A stretch of DNA of 64,000 bases from the NCBI RefSeq assembly GCF_000154905.1, contig NZ_GG770539.1, forward strand, positions 3,011,345 to 3,075,344. Reading direction: 5' to 3'. Below, piece by piece: positions 34,505 to 42,642 of the stretch; the stretch's first letter is position 1, and each line of letters starts with the position of its first letter. This DNA is from Streptomyces sp. SPB074. GTDB taxonomy: Bacteria; Actinomycetota; Actinomycetes; Streptomycetales; Streptomycetaceae. Position numbers and translations under genes: made by a program. The notes beneath the pieces are model-generated. The model worked only from the letters and a program-made list of their open reading frames with translations, did not search any database and was not told where the DNA came from.

Positions 34505-34985
34505 TCACCCCCATCTCCAGGACATCACAAAGCCGTCACGTGCGAGCACGGGACTGCGTGCACGATGCGGTGGAAGCTACCCCACCGCACTGACAACGGA
34601 GCTACTCGGCGGCGAGCAGGGCTTCGACCGCCACTGATGTCCCGCACATCGGGCGCATCCCACGGGGCCGGGTGAGCGGCCGGGCCTGGCGGGCAAGCTG
34701 GAGGGAGTAGCGAGTCTTCGGCGATCCGCCCAAAGGCGACCGCTCGTCAAGCACGCGCCCGCAGCCAAGCGATAGCGCTGAGCCCTGAGCTGGCCTCGAT
34801 TCCGAAGCGTCACCCACGTCCGGACGTTGTAGCCCCCCTCCAAAAAGGTGAGTCAGCTCCGCCAACGGCGCGAAGTACCGGCTTGCACTCTCCCTGCACG
34901 CGCTGCCACGCGTATGCCACGCGTGCCCACCTAGAGGGCAAAAACGTGGAGCCGCCGGCTCCTCCATCACCCGCTTCAACAACAA
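34505..34985. other. Non-coding region between tnpB and the tRNA
   Basis: No convincing gene. TGCGGTGG (34566-34573) pairs with CCACCGCA (34582-34589) as a small hairpin. A GCCACGCGT unit is repeated twice with a related GCACGCGC copy near 34898-34922, which could be recombinase arm sites close to the attachment site. Confidence 0.45.
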
Positions 34986-34987
34986 AA

Positions 34988-35016
34988 CCCCAGGTCACGG
35001 GCTATGTGACCTGGGG
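34988..35016 (-). terminator. Terminator of the tRNA-Thr gene
   Basis: A perfect 11-bp stem (34988-34998 against 35006-35016) with a 7-nt loop, followed on the minus strand by TTTTGTT. It lies 10 bp past the tRNA 3' end. Confidence 0.85.
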
Positions 35017-35025
35017 GTTCATCGG

Positions 35026-35099
35026 AGCCGCCTTCGGGATTCGAACCCGAGACCTACGCATTACGAGTGCGTTGCTCTGGCCAACTGAGCTAAGGCGGC
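35026..35099 (-). tRNA. tRNA-Thr, anticodon CGT
   Basis: 74 nt. The acceptor stem GCCGCCT pairs with AGGCGGC; the D arm is GCTCAGTTGGCCAGAGC; the anticodon loop is CTCGTAA with anticodon CGT (reads ACG); the T arm is CTCGGGTTCGAATCCCGAA. CCA is not encoded. The 3' end faces the accessory region on the left, so this gene is the probable integration target (attB) of the element. Confidence 0.97.
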
Positions 35100-35176
35100 T
35101 GGTGTGCTGTTCCATGGTGGTGCAGCAGCCTCGGCAAGTCTACACAGTTCTTCGGGGTGGTTCCGACCAGGGCGGG

Positions 35177-36841
35177 TCAGTGGCAGGTGGTGCGGAGGGC
35201 CGGTGGGGTGCCGGTGAGGAGGTAGGTGGTCAGGGTGGTGTCGACGCAGGTGCTGCCCCTGTTGTACGCCGTGTGGCCGTCGCCGTCGTAGGTGAGCAGG
35301 CGGCCCGAGGTGAGCTGACCGGCCAGGGAGCGGGCCCAGCGGTAGGGGGTCGCGGGGTCCCGGGTCGTGCCGACGACGACGATCGGGGGTGCGCCGGGGG
35401 CCGTGACGCGGTGCGGGGTGCCGGTGGCGGGGTGGGGCCAGTCCGCGCACGTCAGGGACATCCAGGCGAGCGCGCGGCCGAAGACCGGGGACGCCCGCTC
35501 GAAGTCGGGCAGCGCGGCACGTACCGCCGCCGGGCCGGTGAAGGCCGGGGGCGCGTCGAGGCAGTTCACGGCGACGTTGGCGGCCATCAGGGACGAGTAG
35601 TGGCCGTTCGCGCCGCGCTCGTAATAGGCGTCGGACATGCTCAGCAGCGTCGTGCCGTCCTTCTTTTCGCCGCTCGCCTCGCCGAGCGCCTGGCGCAGCG
35701 CGGGCCAGGCCGCCTCCGTGTAGAGCGCGGCGATGACGCCGGTGGCGGCCTGCGCCTCGGTGAGCACGCGGGTGCCGTCGCCCGTGCGGAGCGGCCTCCG
35801 GTCGAGCCCCGTGAGGAAGGCGGCCAGCGCGCGGTTCGCGGCGGGAGCGGTCGCGGGGAGCGGGCAGTCCTCGTGCCGCGCGCAGTCGCGCAGGAAGGCG
35901 CGGAAGGCCGTCTCGAAGCCGGTCGTCTGGTCCAGGTTCAGGCGGCGCGCGTCGATCGACGGGTCCATCGCGCCGTCGAGGATCATGCGGCCGACGCGGC
36001 GCGGGAACAGTTCCGCATACACGGCACCGAGGTACGTACCGTACGAGGCGCCCGCGTAGTCGAGCCTCCGCTCGCCGAGCGCCGCACGCACGATGTCCAG
36101 GTCTCGGGCGGCCTCGGGCGTCGAGACGTGGCCGAGCAGCGCTCCCGTACGGGTGCGGCAGGCTTCGGCGAAGCGGTGGAAGGAGCGGCGCAGGGCGGCC
36201 GTTTCGGCCGCGTCGTCGGGCGTGATGTCGGTGGCGGCCCAGCGGTCCATGGCCGGTCCGTCGAGGCAGCGCACCGGCGCGCTGTGCCCGACGCCGCGCG
36301 GGTCCACACCCACCAGGTCGTACCGCTCCCGGACCGCCGCGGGGTAGTGCGCGCCCGCGTATCCCGTCAGGAAGTCCACCGCCGAGCCGCCGGGGCCGCC
36401 GGGGTTGAGGAGGAGGGAGCCGAGGCGCTTGCCCGGGCCGGTCGCGGGTTTACGCGCGACGGAGAGCGCGATGTCGGCGCCGTCGGGGTCCGCGTAGTCG
36501 CGGGGCACGCGGACGGTCGCGCAGGAGAAGCCGCGTTCGCGAGCGACGGCGGCGGCCCGCGCGGAGGCCGGGCGCGAGGTGGGGGCAGGCGCGGCGGTGG
36601 GAGCAGGGGCCAGGGCAGGCCCGGCGGTAGGGGCAGGCGCGGCGGAGGAGGCGGAGGCGGGCTTGCCGCACGGGTGCCAGTCGAGGTGCTGGCTGTAGTA
36701 CGGGGCGAGGCGCGCCGCGTCCGGGGGCTCCGCCGCCCCCGCCGTCCCGCCTGCGGCCAGGGCGAGCGCGAGGGCCGAGGCGGCCCCGGCGCTCCACCAC
36801 GCGCGGGAGGGGAGGTACGTGCGGCGGGGCGGGAGGCTCAT
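35177..36841 (-). CDS. Secreted alpha/beta-hydrolase, tripeptidyl-aminopeptidase-like
   Basis: 554 residues with a signal peptide (WWSAGAASALALALAAGGTAGA) and an Ala/Pro-rich linker (about 60-95). The catalytic serine is in GASYGTYLG, the oxyanion region is LNPGGPGGSAVDF, the acid is Asp in GTTRDPATPY, and the histidine is in GDGHTAYNRGSTCVD. The C-terminal part matches the TAP-like domain of Streptomyces SlpD/SlpE and tripeptidyl aminopeptidases, which release N-terminal peptides outside the cell. Length is normal for the family. Confidence 0.88.
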   Translation of the reverse strand: MSLPPRRTYLPSRAWWSAGAASALALALAAGGTAGAAEPPDAARLAPYYSQHLDWHPCGKPASASSAAPAPTAGPALAPAPTAAPAPTSRPASARAAAVARERGFSCATVRVPRDYADPDGADIALSVARKPATGPGKRLGSLLLNPGGPGGSAVDFLTGYAGAHYPAAVRERYDLVGVDPRGVGHSAPVRCLDGPAMDRWAATDITPDDAAETAALRRSFHRFAEACRTRTGALLGHVSTPEAARDLDIVRAALGERRLDYAGASYGTYLGAVYAELFPRRVGRMILDGAMDPSIDARRLNLDQTTGFETAFRAFLRDCARHEDCPLPATAPAANRALAAFLTGLDRRPLRTGDGTRVLTEAQAATGVIAALYTEAAWPALRQALGEASGEKKDGTTLLSMSDAYYERGANGHYSSLMAANVAVNCLDAPPAFTGPAAVRAALPDFERASPVFGRALAWMSLTCADWPHPATGTPHRVTAPGAPPIVVVGTTRDPATPYRWARSLAGQLTSGRLLTYDGDGHTAYNRGSTCVDTTLTTYLLTGTPPALRTTCH

Positions 36842-36995
36842 TCGGCAAGCTTAACGGTGCGCGACGGCATGACTACTATCCGCACTCATCGGGGCCCGGT
36901 GACCCGTCGCCGCGACCGGCCTCGTCCGCCCGTGCCTCAGCCCGCGACAGGGCTCGTCCGCCCCCTCAGCCCGAAACCGGTCCTCGCCCCCCGCC

Positions 36996-38201
36996 TCAGC
37001 CCGCCCGGAGTGCCATCGCCATCGACTCCACCGCGAGCAGCGGCGCCACGTTCCTGGCGAGGGCCTCGCGGCAGGCGCCGATGGCCTCCATGCGGCGCAG
37101 CGTCGATTCGGGACGGCTGTCCCGGGCGACGCGCTCGACGGAGTCCCGTACGTCCTCGTTGGCGATCTCCGCGCCCGCGCCGAACTGGAGGGCGAGCACG
37201 TCCCGGTAGAAACCGGTGAGGTCGAGCAGCGCGAGATCGAGGCTGTCGCGCTGGGTACGGGTCGAGCGGCGCTTCTGCCGGTCCTGCAACTCCTTCATCG
37301 CCCCTGCCGTGCCGCGCGGGAGCCGGCCGCCTGCCTGCGCGCCGAGCGCGGCCCGCAGTTCCTCCGTCTCCTTCTCGTCGGTCACCTCCGCGACCTCCTT
37401 GGCGTCGTCCCCGGCCGCGTCGATGAGTTCCTGCGCGGCCCGCAGTCCGGCGCCGACGTCCCCGAGCCGCACCGGCAGCTTGAGCACCGCCGCCCGGCGG
37501 GCCCGGGCCCGTTCGTCGGTCGCGAGCCGCCGCGCGCGGTCGATGTGGCCCTGGGTGGCGCGCGCGACGGACGCGGCGAGGGCCGGGTCGACCCCGTCCC
37601 TGCGGACGAGGAGGTCCGCGACGGCCTCGACCGGTGGCGTCCGCAGGCTCAGGTGCCGGCAGCGGGAACGGATGGTCGGCAGGACGTCCTCCAGCGAGGG
37701 CGCGCACAGCAGCCAGACCGTACGGGGCGCGGGCTCCTCCACGGCCTTGAGCAGCACGTTCCCCGCGCCCTCGGTGAGGCGGTCGGCGTCCTCCAGGACG
37801 ATGACCTGCCAGCGGCCGGTGGCGGGCGAGAGCTGCGCGCGCCGGACGAGGTCACGCGTCTCCTTCACGCCGATGGAGAGGAGGTCGGTGCGGACGAACT
37901 CGACATCGGCGTGGGTCCCGATGAGCGCCGTGTGACAGCCCTCGCAGAAGCCGCAACCGGGCTCACCGCCCAGCGCGCGGTCCGGGCTGACGCACTGGAG
38001 CGCGGCGGCGAAGGCCCGTGCCGCCTCGGCCCGTCCGGAGCCGGGGGGGCCGGTGAAGAGCCAGGCGTGGGTCATCCGCGAGCCCGCCGCCGCCTGCCCG
38101 CCCCCGGCAACGGTCGTGACCAGCGCGTCGGCGTCCTTCGCCGCGGCGGCGAGCTGAGCGCTCACCCGCTCCTGGCCCACCAGGTCGTCCCAGACCGCCA
38201 T
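36996..38201 (-). CDS. holB: DNA polymerase III subunit delta'
   Basis: 401 residues. It opens VWDDLVGQERVSAQLAAAA, has a modified P-loop GPPGSGRAE in which the usual Lys is Arg (delta' subunits do not hydrolyse ATP), a four-Cys zinc module ending CGFCEGC, VIVLEDADRLTEGAGNVLLKAVEEP, and SRCRHLSLRTP after the sensor region. It is the stator of the clamp loader that places the sliding clamp at the replication fork. It lies downstream of the thymidylate kinase gene, the normal actinobacterial order. Confidence 0.95.
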   Translation of the reverse strand: MAVWDDLVGQERVSAQLAAAAKDADALVTTVAGGGQAAAGSRMTHAWLFTGPPGSGRAEAARAFAAALQCVSPDRALGGEPGCGFCEGCHTALIGTHADVEFVRTDLLSIGVKETRDLVRRAQLSPATGRWQVIVLEDADRLTEGAGNVLLKAVEEPAPRTVWLLCAPSLEDVLPTIRSRCRHLSLRTPPVEAVADLLVRRDGVDPALAASVARATQGHIDRARRLATDERARARRAAVLKLPVRLGDVGAGLRAAQELIDAAGDDAKEVAEVTDEKETEELRAALGAQAGGRLPRGTAGAMKELQDRQKRRSTRTQRDSLDLALLDLTGFYRDVLALQFGAGAEIANEDVRDSVERVARDSRPESTLRRMEAIGACREALARNVAPLLAVESMAMALRAG

Positions 38202-38413
38202 CGGTCACCGCACCTTTCGTCGTACCTCGCCCTCCATTGTGGGCGAAGGGTGTGACAGGCGAGGGGTGGGTGGGGGGTACGCGGGGGGGTGCGGGGGGGG
38301 TGGCGCGGCTGTGGGCCGGGGGTCGGGGCGATGTGGCGGGCCGGGAGCGGGGGCTGCGGGGGCCGGGCCGCGCGCAGGCGGCCCGGCCGGCTCCCGGCCC
38401 GGCCCCTCGCGTG
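38202..38413. other. G-run-rich spacer between tmk and holB
   Basis: The plus strand at about 38262-38332 carries at least five runs of four or more G. Both flanking genes are on the minus strand, so the RNA is C-rich and any quadruplex would form on the template strand. Confidence 0.5.
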
Positions 38414-41400
38414 TCAGTCCCTGCGCCCGCGCCCGCCCCAGCCACGACGCTTGCGCTCCTTCTCCCCCGAGCCCGCGCCCGAACCGGAACCCGTCCCGGC
38501 GCCGGGGTTCGTCCCGGAGCCGGACCCGTCCCCCGGCCGCTCCCGGGGCTCGTAGCGCGCCCCGAGGAGTTCGTCCGCGAGGGTCGGCAGGTCGTCGAGC
38601 GGGGTCTCCTCGGCCCAGGCGGGGCGGGGACGGCGGCGGGGGGCGCCGGTCTCGTCCACCTGGGGCAGCTCCCGCGTACGGTCGTCGGGGCCGAGCCCGG
38701 CGGGGGGCGGGCCCGGGCGCTCGTCGCGGAAGAAGCCGGGCGGTACGCGGTCGGCGGGGCTGTCCGCGGGCGCCTGCGCGGCACCGTCGCCGGGAGCGGC
38801 GGACCCGGGTTCCCGGTACTGCGGCAGCACGGCGGTCTCGTCCTCGGCGGCCGAGTCCCCCGCCGCCTCGCGCCCGGCGGCCGGGGACTCGCGGTACTGG
38901 GGGAGCACGGTCGTCTCGTCCTCGGTGCCGTCCCGCTGCTCCCGGTACTGCGGCAGGACCGTCGTCTCGTCCTCGGCGCCCGGCCGGACGACGGGCGTGG
39001 AGACCGTGGTGTCCTGGTCTCCCGCCGCGAAGCCGGCGCCCGGACGCGCGGCGTCCTCCTGCTCACGTCCGGCCCCGGCGGACCGGTCACGTCCCGCCCC
39101 GGCGCCCTCGTCCTCGCGTCCCGCCCCGGCGGACTCGTCCTGTCCCGCCTCCGGCTTGTGGAAGCTGACGACCGGTGTGCGCAGCGTCGTCTCGTTGTCG
39201 GGCACGGACGTCTCGGCGGAACGGCGCGCCTCCCGCTCGGCCGCCTCACGCTCCGCCCGCTCAGCGGCATCCCGCTCGGCCGCCTCCCGCTCCGCGGCCT
39301 CCCGCGCCTCACGCTCGGCCCGCTCTGCGGCCTCCCGCTCCGCGCGTTCCTCCTCCTCCCGGGCCTCCTCGGCCTCGCGTGCCGCCCGCTCCGCCGCCTC
39401 CTGCTCCGCCGCGAGCTTGCGGGCCCGCTCGGCGCGCAGCAGTGCCTCCTCGGCCTTGCGCTGCTTCTCGACGCGGCGCTGCTCGGCCTCCTCGCGCAGC
39501 CGCTTCTCCTCGGCGGCCTGCTTGCGGAGGCGTTCCTGCTCGGCCTCGCGGGCCGCCTCCTCCGCCTCGCGCTTGCGCTGCTCCTCCTCGGCACGGCGGC
39601 GCTCCTCCTCCTCGCGCTGGCGGGCCTCCTCCTCGCGGCGCAGCTCCTCCTGCCGCCGGGCCTCCTCCAGCTCGCGGCGCTTGCGCTCCTCCTGCTCGGC
39701 ACGGAGCTTCGCGAGCTGTTCCTGCCGCTCGCGCTCCTGGCGCTCCTCCTCCGCCTTGCGCGCGGCCTCGGCCTCGGCCTTGCGCCTGGCCTCCTCCTCG
39801 GCGGCCTTCCGCGCCTCCTCCTGGGCCTTGATCTCGGCCTCGGAGAGCGGAAGGAGCTGGTCGAGGCGGTGCCGCACGGTCCGCGTGACGGACTCCGGCT
39901 CCTGCGCCCCGTCCACCACGAGGTACCGCTCCGGCGCGGCGGCGGCGAGGGTGAGGAAACCGGTCCGTACCCGCGCGTGGAACTCGGCGGGCTCGGACTC
40001 CAGGCGGTCCGGGGCCTCGGTGAAGCGTTCGCGCGCGGCCTCGGGGGCGACGTCGAGCAGCACCGTCAGGTGCGGGACGAGGCCGCCGGTCGCCCAGCGG
40101 GAGATGCGCGCGATCTCGACGGGCGAGAGGTCGCGGCCCGCGCCCTGGTAGGCGACGGAGGAGTCGATGTACCGGTCGGTGATGACGACCGCGCCGCGTT
40201 CGAGGGCGGGTCGTACGACGGTGTCGACGTGCTCGGCGCGGTCAGCCGCGTACAGCAGTGCCTCGGCGCGGTGCGAGAGCCCGGCGCTGGAGACGTCGAG
40301 GAGGATCGAGCGGAGCCGCTTGCCGACCGGGGTGGCGCCCGGCTCGCGGGTGAGGACGACCTCGTGGCCCTTGCCCCTGATCCACTCGGCGAGCGCCTCG
40401 GCCTGCGTGGACTTCCCGGCGCCGTCGCCGCCCTCCAGGGCGAGGAAGAAGCCGTTCGTCGCGGGCGCCTGCACCGGCTCGCCGCCGCGCAGGGCCTCCC
40501 GCAGGTCCCGGCGGAGCGGGACTCCGCTGCGGTCGTCGGTCTTGGCGAGGACGAGCGCGGCGACGGGCAGGAGGAGCGCGCCGACGAGCATCAGGGTGTA
40601 CGAGGCGCCGGCGTGGTCGAAGGTGAACTTGCCATTCTCCACGCGGTGCGGGCCGATGAAGGCGGCGGCGACCGGCGCGGCGACGGCGGCGAGCGCGGCG
40701 GTCACGCGGGCCACGGTCTGGAGGTGCTGGCCCGCGCGGTCGCGGCGCCCTTCCTCGCTCTCCTGGTCGAGCAGCGTGTGCGCCGTGTGCGCGGAGACAC
40801 CGGCGGCGAGACCGGCGAGCAGCAGGAGCAGCAGGACGGTGGTGATGTCGGGGACGAGCCCGGCGAGGAGCAGCGCGAGCACGAAGAGGCCGTAGGCGAC
40901 CGGGCCGCCCCCGAGGTCGCGCGCGTGCAGCACCGCGACGCCGACGGCGGCGGCGACGGCACCGGCGACCGCCGCGCCCGCGCCGACGAGGGCGGGCACC
41001 GCGCCCGTACGGCCCTTGTCGCGTCCGCCCTCGGCGCCGGCGCGCGGGCGGCGCAGGCCCTCCAGCGGGGAGCGCGGGCGGGGTGTGCGCCCGCCGGGCA
41101 GTTCGAGCGCGGAGACGACGGAGAGCGAGGCGGCGAAGAGCCCGGCGGCGACGTACGAGGCGAGCGCGGCCTGGTGGAGCGCGAACCAGTCGAGACCGGC
41201 GCCGAGCAGGTTCCCCACGAGGGTGACGGCGACGAGGGCGAGCGCGGCGGCCGGGATCGCCAAGAACGTCGTACGGACCGACAGCGTGCGCAGCGCGCGC
41301 AGGTGGTCGGGCAGGGGACGCACCGCGTCGCCCTCGACCGGTGGCGCGGGCAGCAGCGCGGGCGCCGCGCTCTCGCGGCACACCGTCCACAGCCGCTCCG

Positions 41401-41935
41401 CGAGACCGGCGACGAACACGGTGACGAGGAGCAGCGCGAGCGCGTTGTCCGGCGTCCAGTCGATCCACAGCGGGGCCACGATGAGCAGCGCGGCCCGTAC
41501 CCCGTCGGCGCCGGTCATCGTCCAGCGCCGGTCGAGCGGGCCCTCGGGCGCGGTGAGCGCGGTCAGCGGGCCGAGCAGGACCGCGCCGAAGAGCAGCGTG
41601 GCGACGAGGCGCGCGCCGACGACGGCCGCGACCGCGAGGGCCGCGCCGCGGTAGCCGCCGCCGAAGGAGTCCTGGAGGACGGCGGACTGGAGCACGAGCA
41701 CGACGAGGACGAGCAGCGCGAGGACGTCGCCGACGCCGCCGACGAACTGGGCGCTCCACAGCCGCTTGAGGGGCTGCGAACGCAACAGCGCGCGGACGGC
41801 GCGCTCGCGGGAGTCCGCGACCAGGGCGCTGTCCGAGGTCGCGCGGTCCGGCGTCGCGTTCTCCGGGCTCGCGCCGCCTGACGTCGCGTGGTCTGAGGTC
41901 CGGGCGGCGACCGCCTCCTGCTCGGCTCGCATCAT
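38414..41935 (-). CDS. tmk: Thymidylate kinase fused to an N-terminal membrane transporter-like domain and C-terminal charged region
   Basis: 1173 residues. Residues about 45-480 hold about twelve hydrophobic segments of MFS type. The kinase follows: P-loop EGGDGAGKST (Lys about 508), TREPGATPVGKRLRSILL, DRYIDSSVAYQGAGR, and a lid-like region, about 200 residues in all. It makes dTDP from dTMP. A long Glu/Arg/Ala coiled coil (about 700-890) and an acidic Pro-rich tail come last, with three copies of a DETxVLPQYRE motif. This fused form is known from Streptomyces; tail length varies. It precedes holB in the transcript. Confidence 0.9.
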   Translation of the reverse strand: MMRAEQEAVAARTSDHATSGGASPENATPDRATSDSALVADSRERAVRALLRSQPLKRLWSAQFVGGVGDVLALLVLVVLVLQSAVLQDSFGGGYRGAALAVAAVVGARLVATLLFGAVLLGPLTALTAPEGPLDRRWTMTGADGVRAALLIVAPLWIDWTPDNALALLLVTVFVAGLAERLWTVCRESAAPALLPAPPVEGDAVRPLPDHLRALRTLSVRTTFLAIPAAALALVAVTLVGNLLGAGLDWFALHQAALASYVAAGLFAASLSVVSALELPGGRTPRPRSPLEGLRRPRAGAEGGRDKGRTGAVPALVGAGAAVAGAVAAAVGVAVLHARDLGGGPVAYGLFVLALLLAGLVPDITTVLLLLLLAGLAAGVSAHTAHTLLDQESEEGRRDRAGQHLQTVARVTAALAAVAAPVAAAFIGPHRVENGKFTFDHAGASYTLMLVGALLLPVAALVLAKTDDRSGVPLRRDLREALRGGEPVQAPATNGFFLALEGGDGAGKSTQAEALAEWIRGKGHEVVLTREPGATPVGKRLRSILLDVSSAGLSHRAEALLYAADRAEHVDTVVRPALERGAVVITDRYIDSSVAYQGAGRDLSPVEIARISRWATGGLVPHLTVLLDVAPEAARERFTEAPDRLESEPAEFHARVRTGFLTLAAAAPERYLVVDGAQEPESVTRTVRHRLDQLLPLSEAEIKAQEEARKAAEEEARRKAEAEAARKAEEERQERERQEQLAKLRAEQEERKRRELEEARRQEELRREEEARQREEEERRRAEEEQRKREAEEAAREAEQERLRKQAAEEKRLREEAEQRRVEKQRKAEEALLRAERARKLAAEQEAAERAAREAEEAREEEERAEREAAERAEREAREAAEREAAERDAAERAEREAAEREARRSAETSVPDNETTLRTPVVSFHKPEAGQDESAGAGREDEGAGAGRDRSAGAGREQEDAARPGAGFAAGDQDTTVSTPVVRPGAEDETTVLPQYREQRDGTEDETTVLPQYRESPAAGREAAGDSAAEDETAVLPQYREPGSAAPGDGAAQAPADSPADRVPPGFFRDERPGPPPAGLGPDDRTRELPQVDETGAPRRRPRPAWAEETPLDDLPTLADELLGARYEPRERPGDGSGSGTNPGAGTGSGSGAGSGEKERKRRGWGGRGRRD

Positions 41936-42642
41936 TCGCCCAGCCTATCGGCCGGGTCGGACATTCCGTGGCCGCGCCCGAACATACGTCCCCTCACCCG
42001 CACGCCTTCTTCCTTCCGCGTTCAGCCGGCTGCCGCCGGGTTCCGTGCTCGGCCCGACTTCGGTTGCGCGGGGCGGCGTTCCGCCCCGTGCCGTGCCCGT
42101 ACCCACTCCGTCACGGGCAAACAACCCTCTTCCGGGCTCGACGCCGACCGCGCTTCGGTGACCGGAGAATGCCCGCGCCGCAGGTGCCCGGTTGTTGACA
42201 CGACGCGCGCGGGGACAACCGTTCACCGAAATGTGTGCACAGTCGTTCACCGAATCCACGCACAATTGTTCACCGGTTTCGGCGCACAGTTGTTCACCAG
42301 GCTCGGTGGACGCTCGTTCACCGGGCGGGGTACACACTCGTTCACCGGATTGGGCGCACGCTCGTTCACCAGGTCTGACACACGCTCGGATGCGAGGCTC
42401 GGCGCGGACTCGGACACCGAAACCCGCGCGCACAATCGTTCATCGCCCGCCCCAAGCCGCAGCCCCAAGCCCTCGGCCGCAGCCCACTCTCCCGACCGCA
42501 GCCCCGGCCCCCATACCCAGCCCCATCCCCACCGCCCATACCGCTGCGTCGCCCCACACGTCGTGGGCACAGACCGAGGGCCGGGCAGCGTCTTCGCCGC
42601 CCGGCCCTCACCGCTTCTCAGCACCGGTTCACCCCGCGAGGC
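41936..42642. other. Intergenic region with a minisatellite between topA and tmk
   Basis: About 700 bp without a supported gene. It should carry the tmk promoter. The central part (42205-42445) is a run of 24-bp repeats described separately. Confidence 0.5.
42205..42445. repeat. Degenerate 24-bp tandem repeat, seven clear units
   Basis: GTTCACC recurs at 42221, 42245, 42268, 42292, 42316, 42340 and 42364 (spacing 24, 23, 24, 24, 24, 24), each preceded by a C/A-rich CACA-T or CGCT-C. Weak further copies are near 42388 and 42438. On the minus strand a 24-nt period would give an eight-residue PVNERAPN-like repeat, but one 23-nt unit breaks the frame. Confidence 0.8.

Noticed and set aside
32386..34675. 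Long plus-strand open frames across the CRISPR array and opposite tnpB (for example 32555-34675)
   Set aside because: They translate repeats (PVIPCAYGPD-like) and the antisense of tnpB. The 61-nt period and the intact minus-strand nuclease explain them.
38237..41881. 1214-residue plus-strand frame opposite tmk
   Set aside because: Low-complexity shadow of the minus-strand kinase gene, whose motifs are complete.
42205..42445. 24-bp repeats as DnaA boxes
   Set aside because: TTGTTCACC differs from TTGTCCACA at two positions and most units read TCGTTCACC, so the match is too weak.
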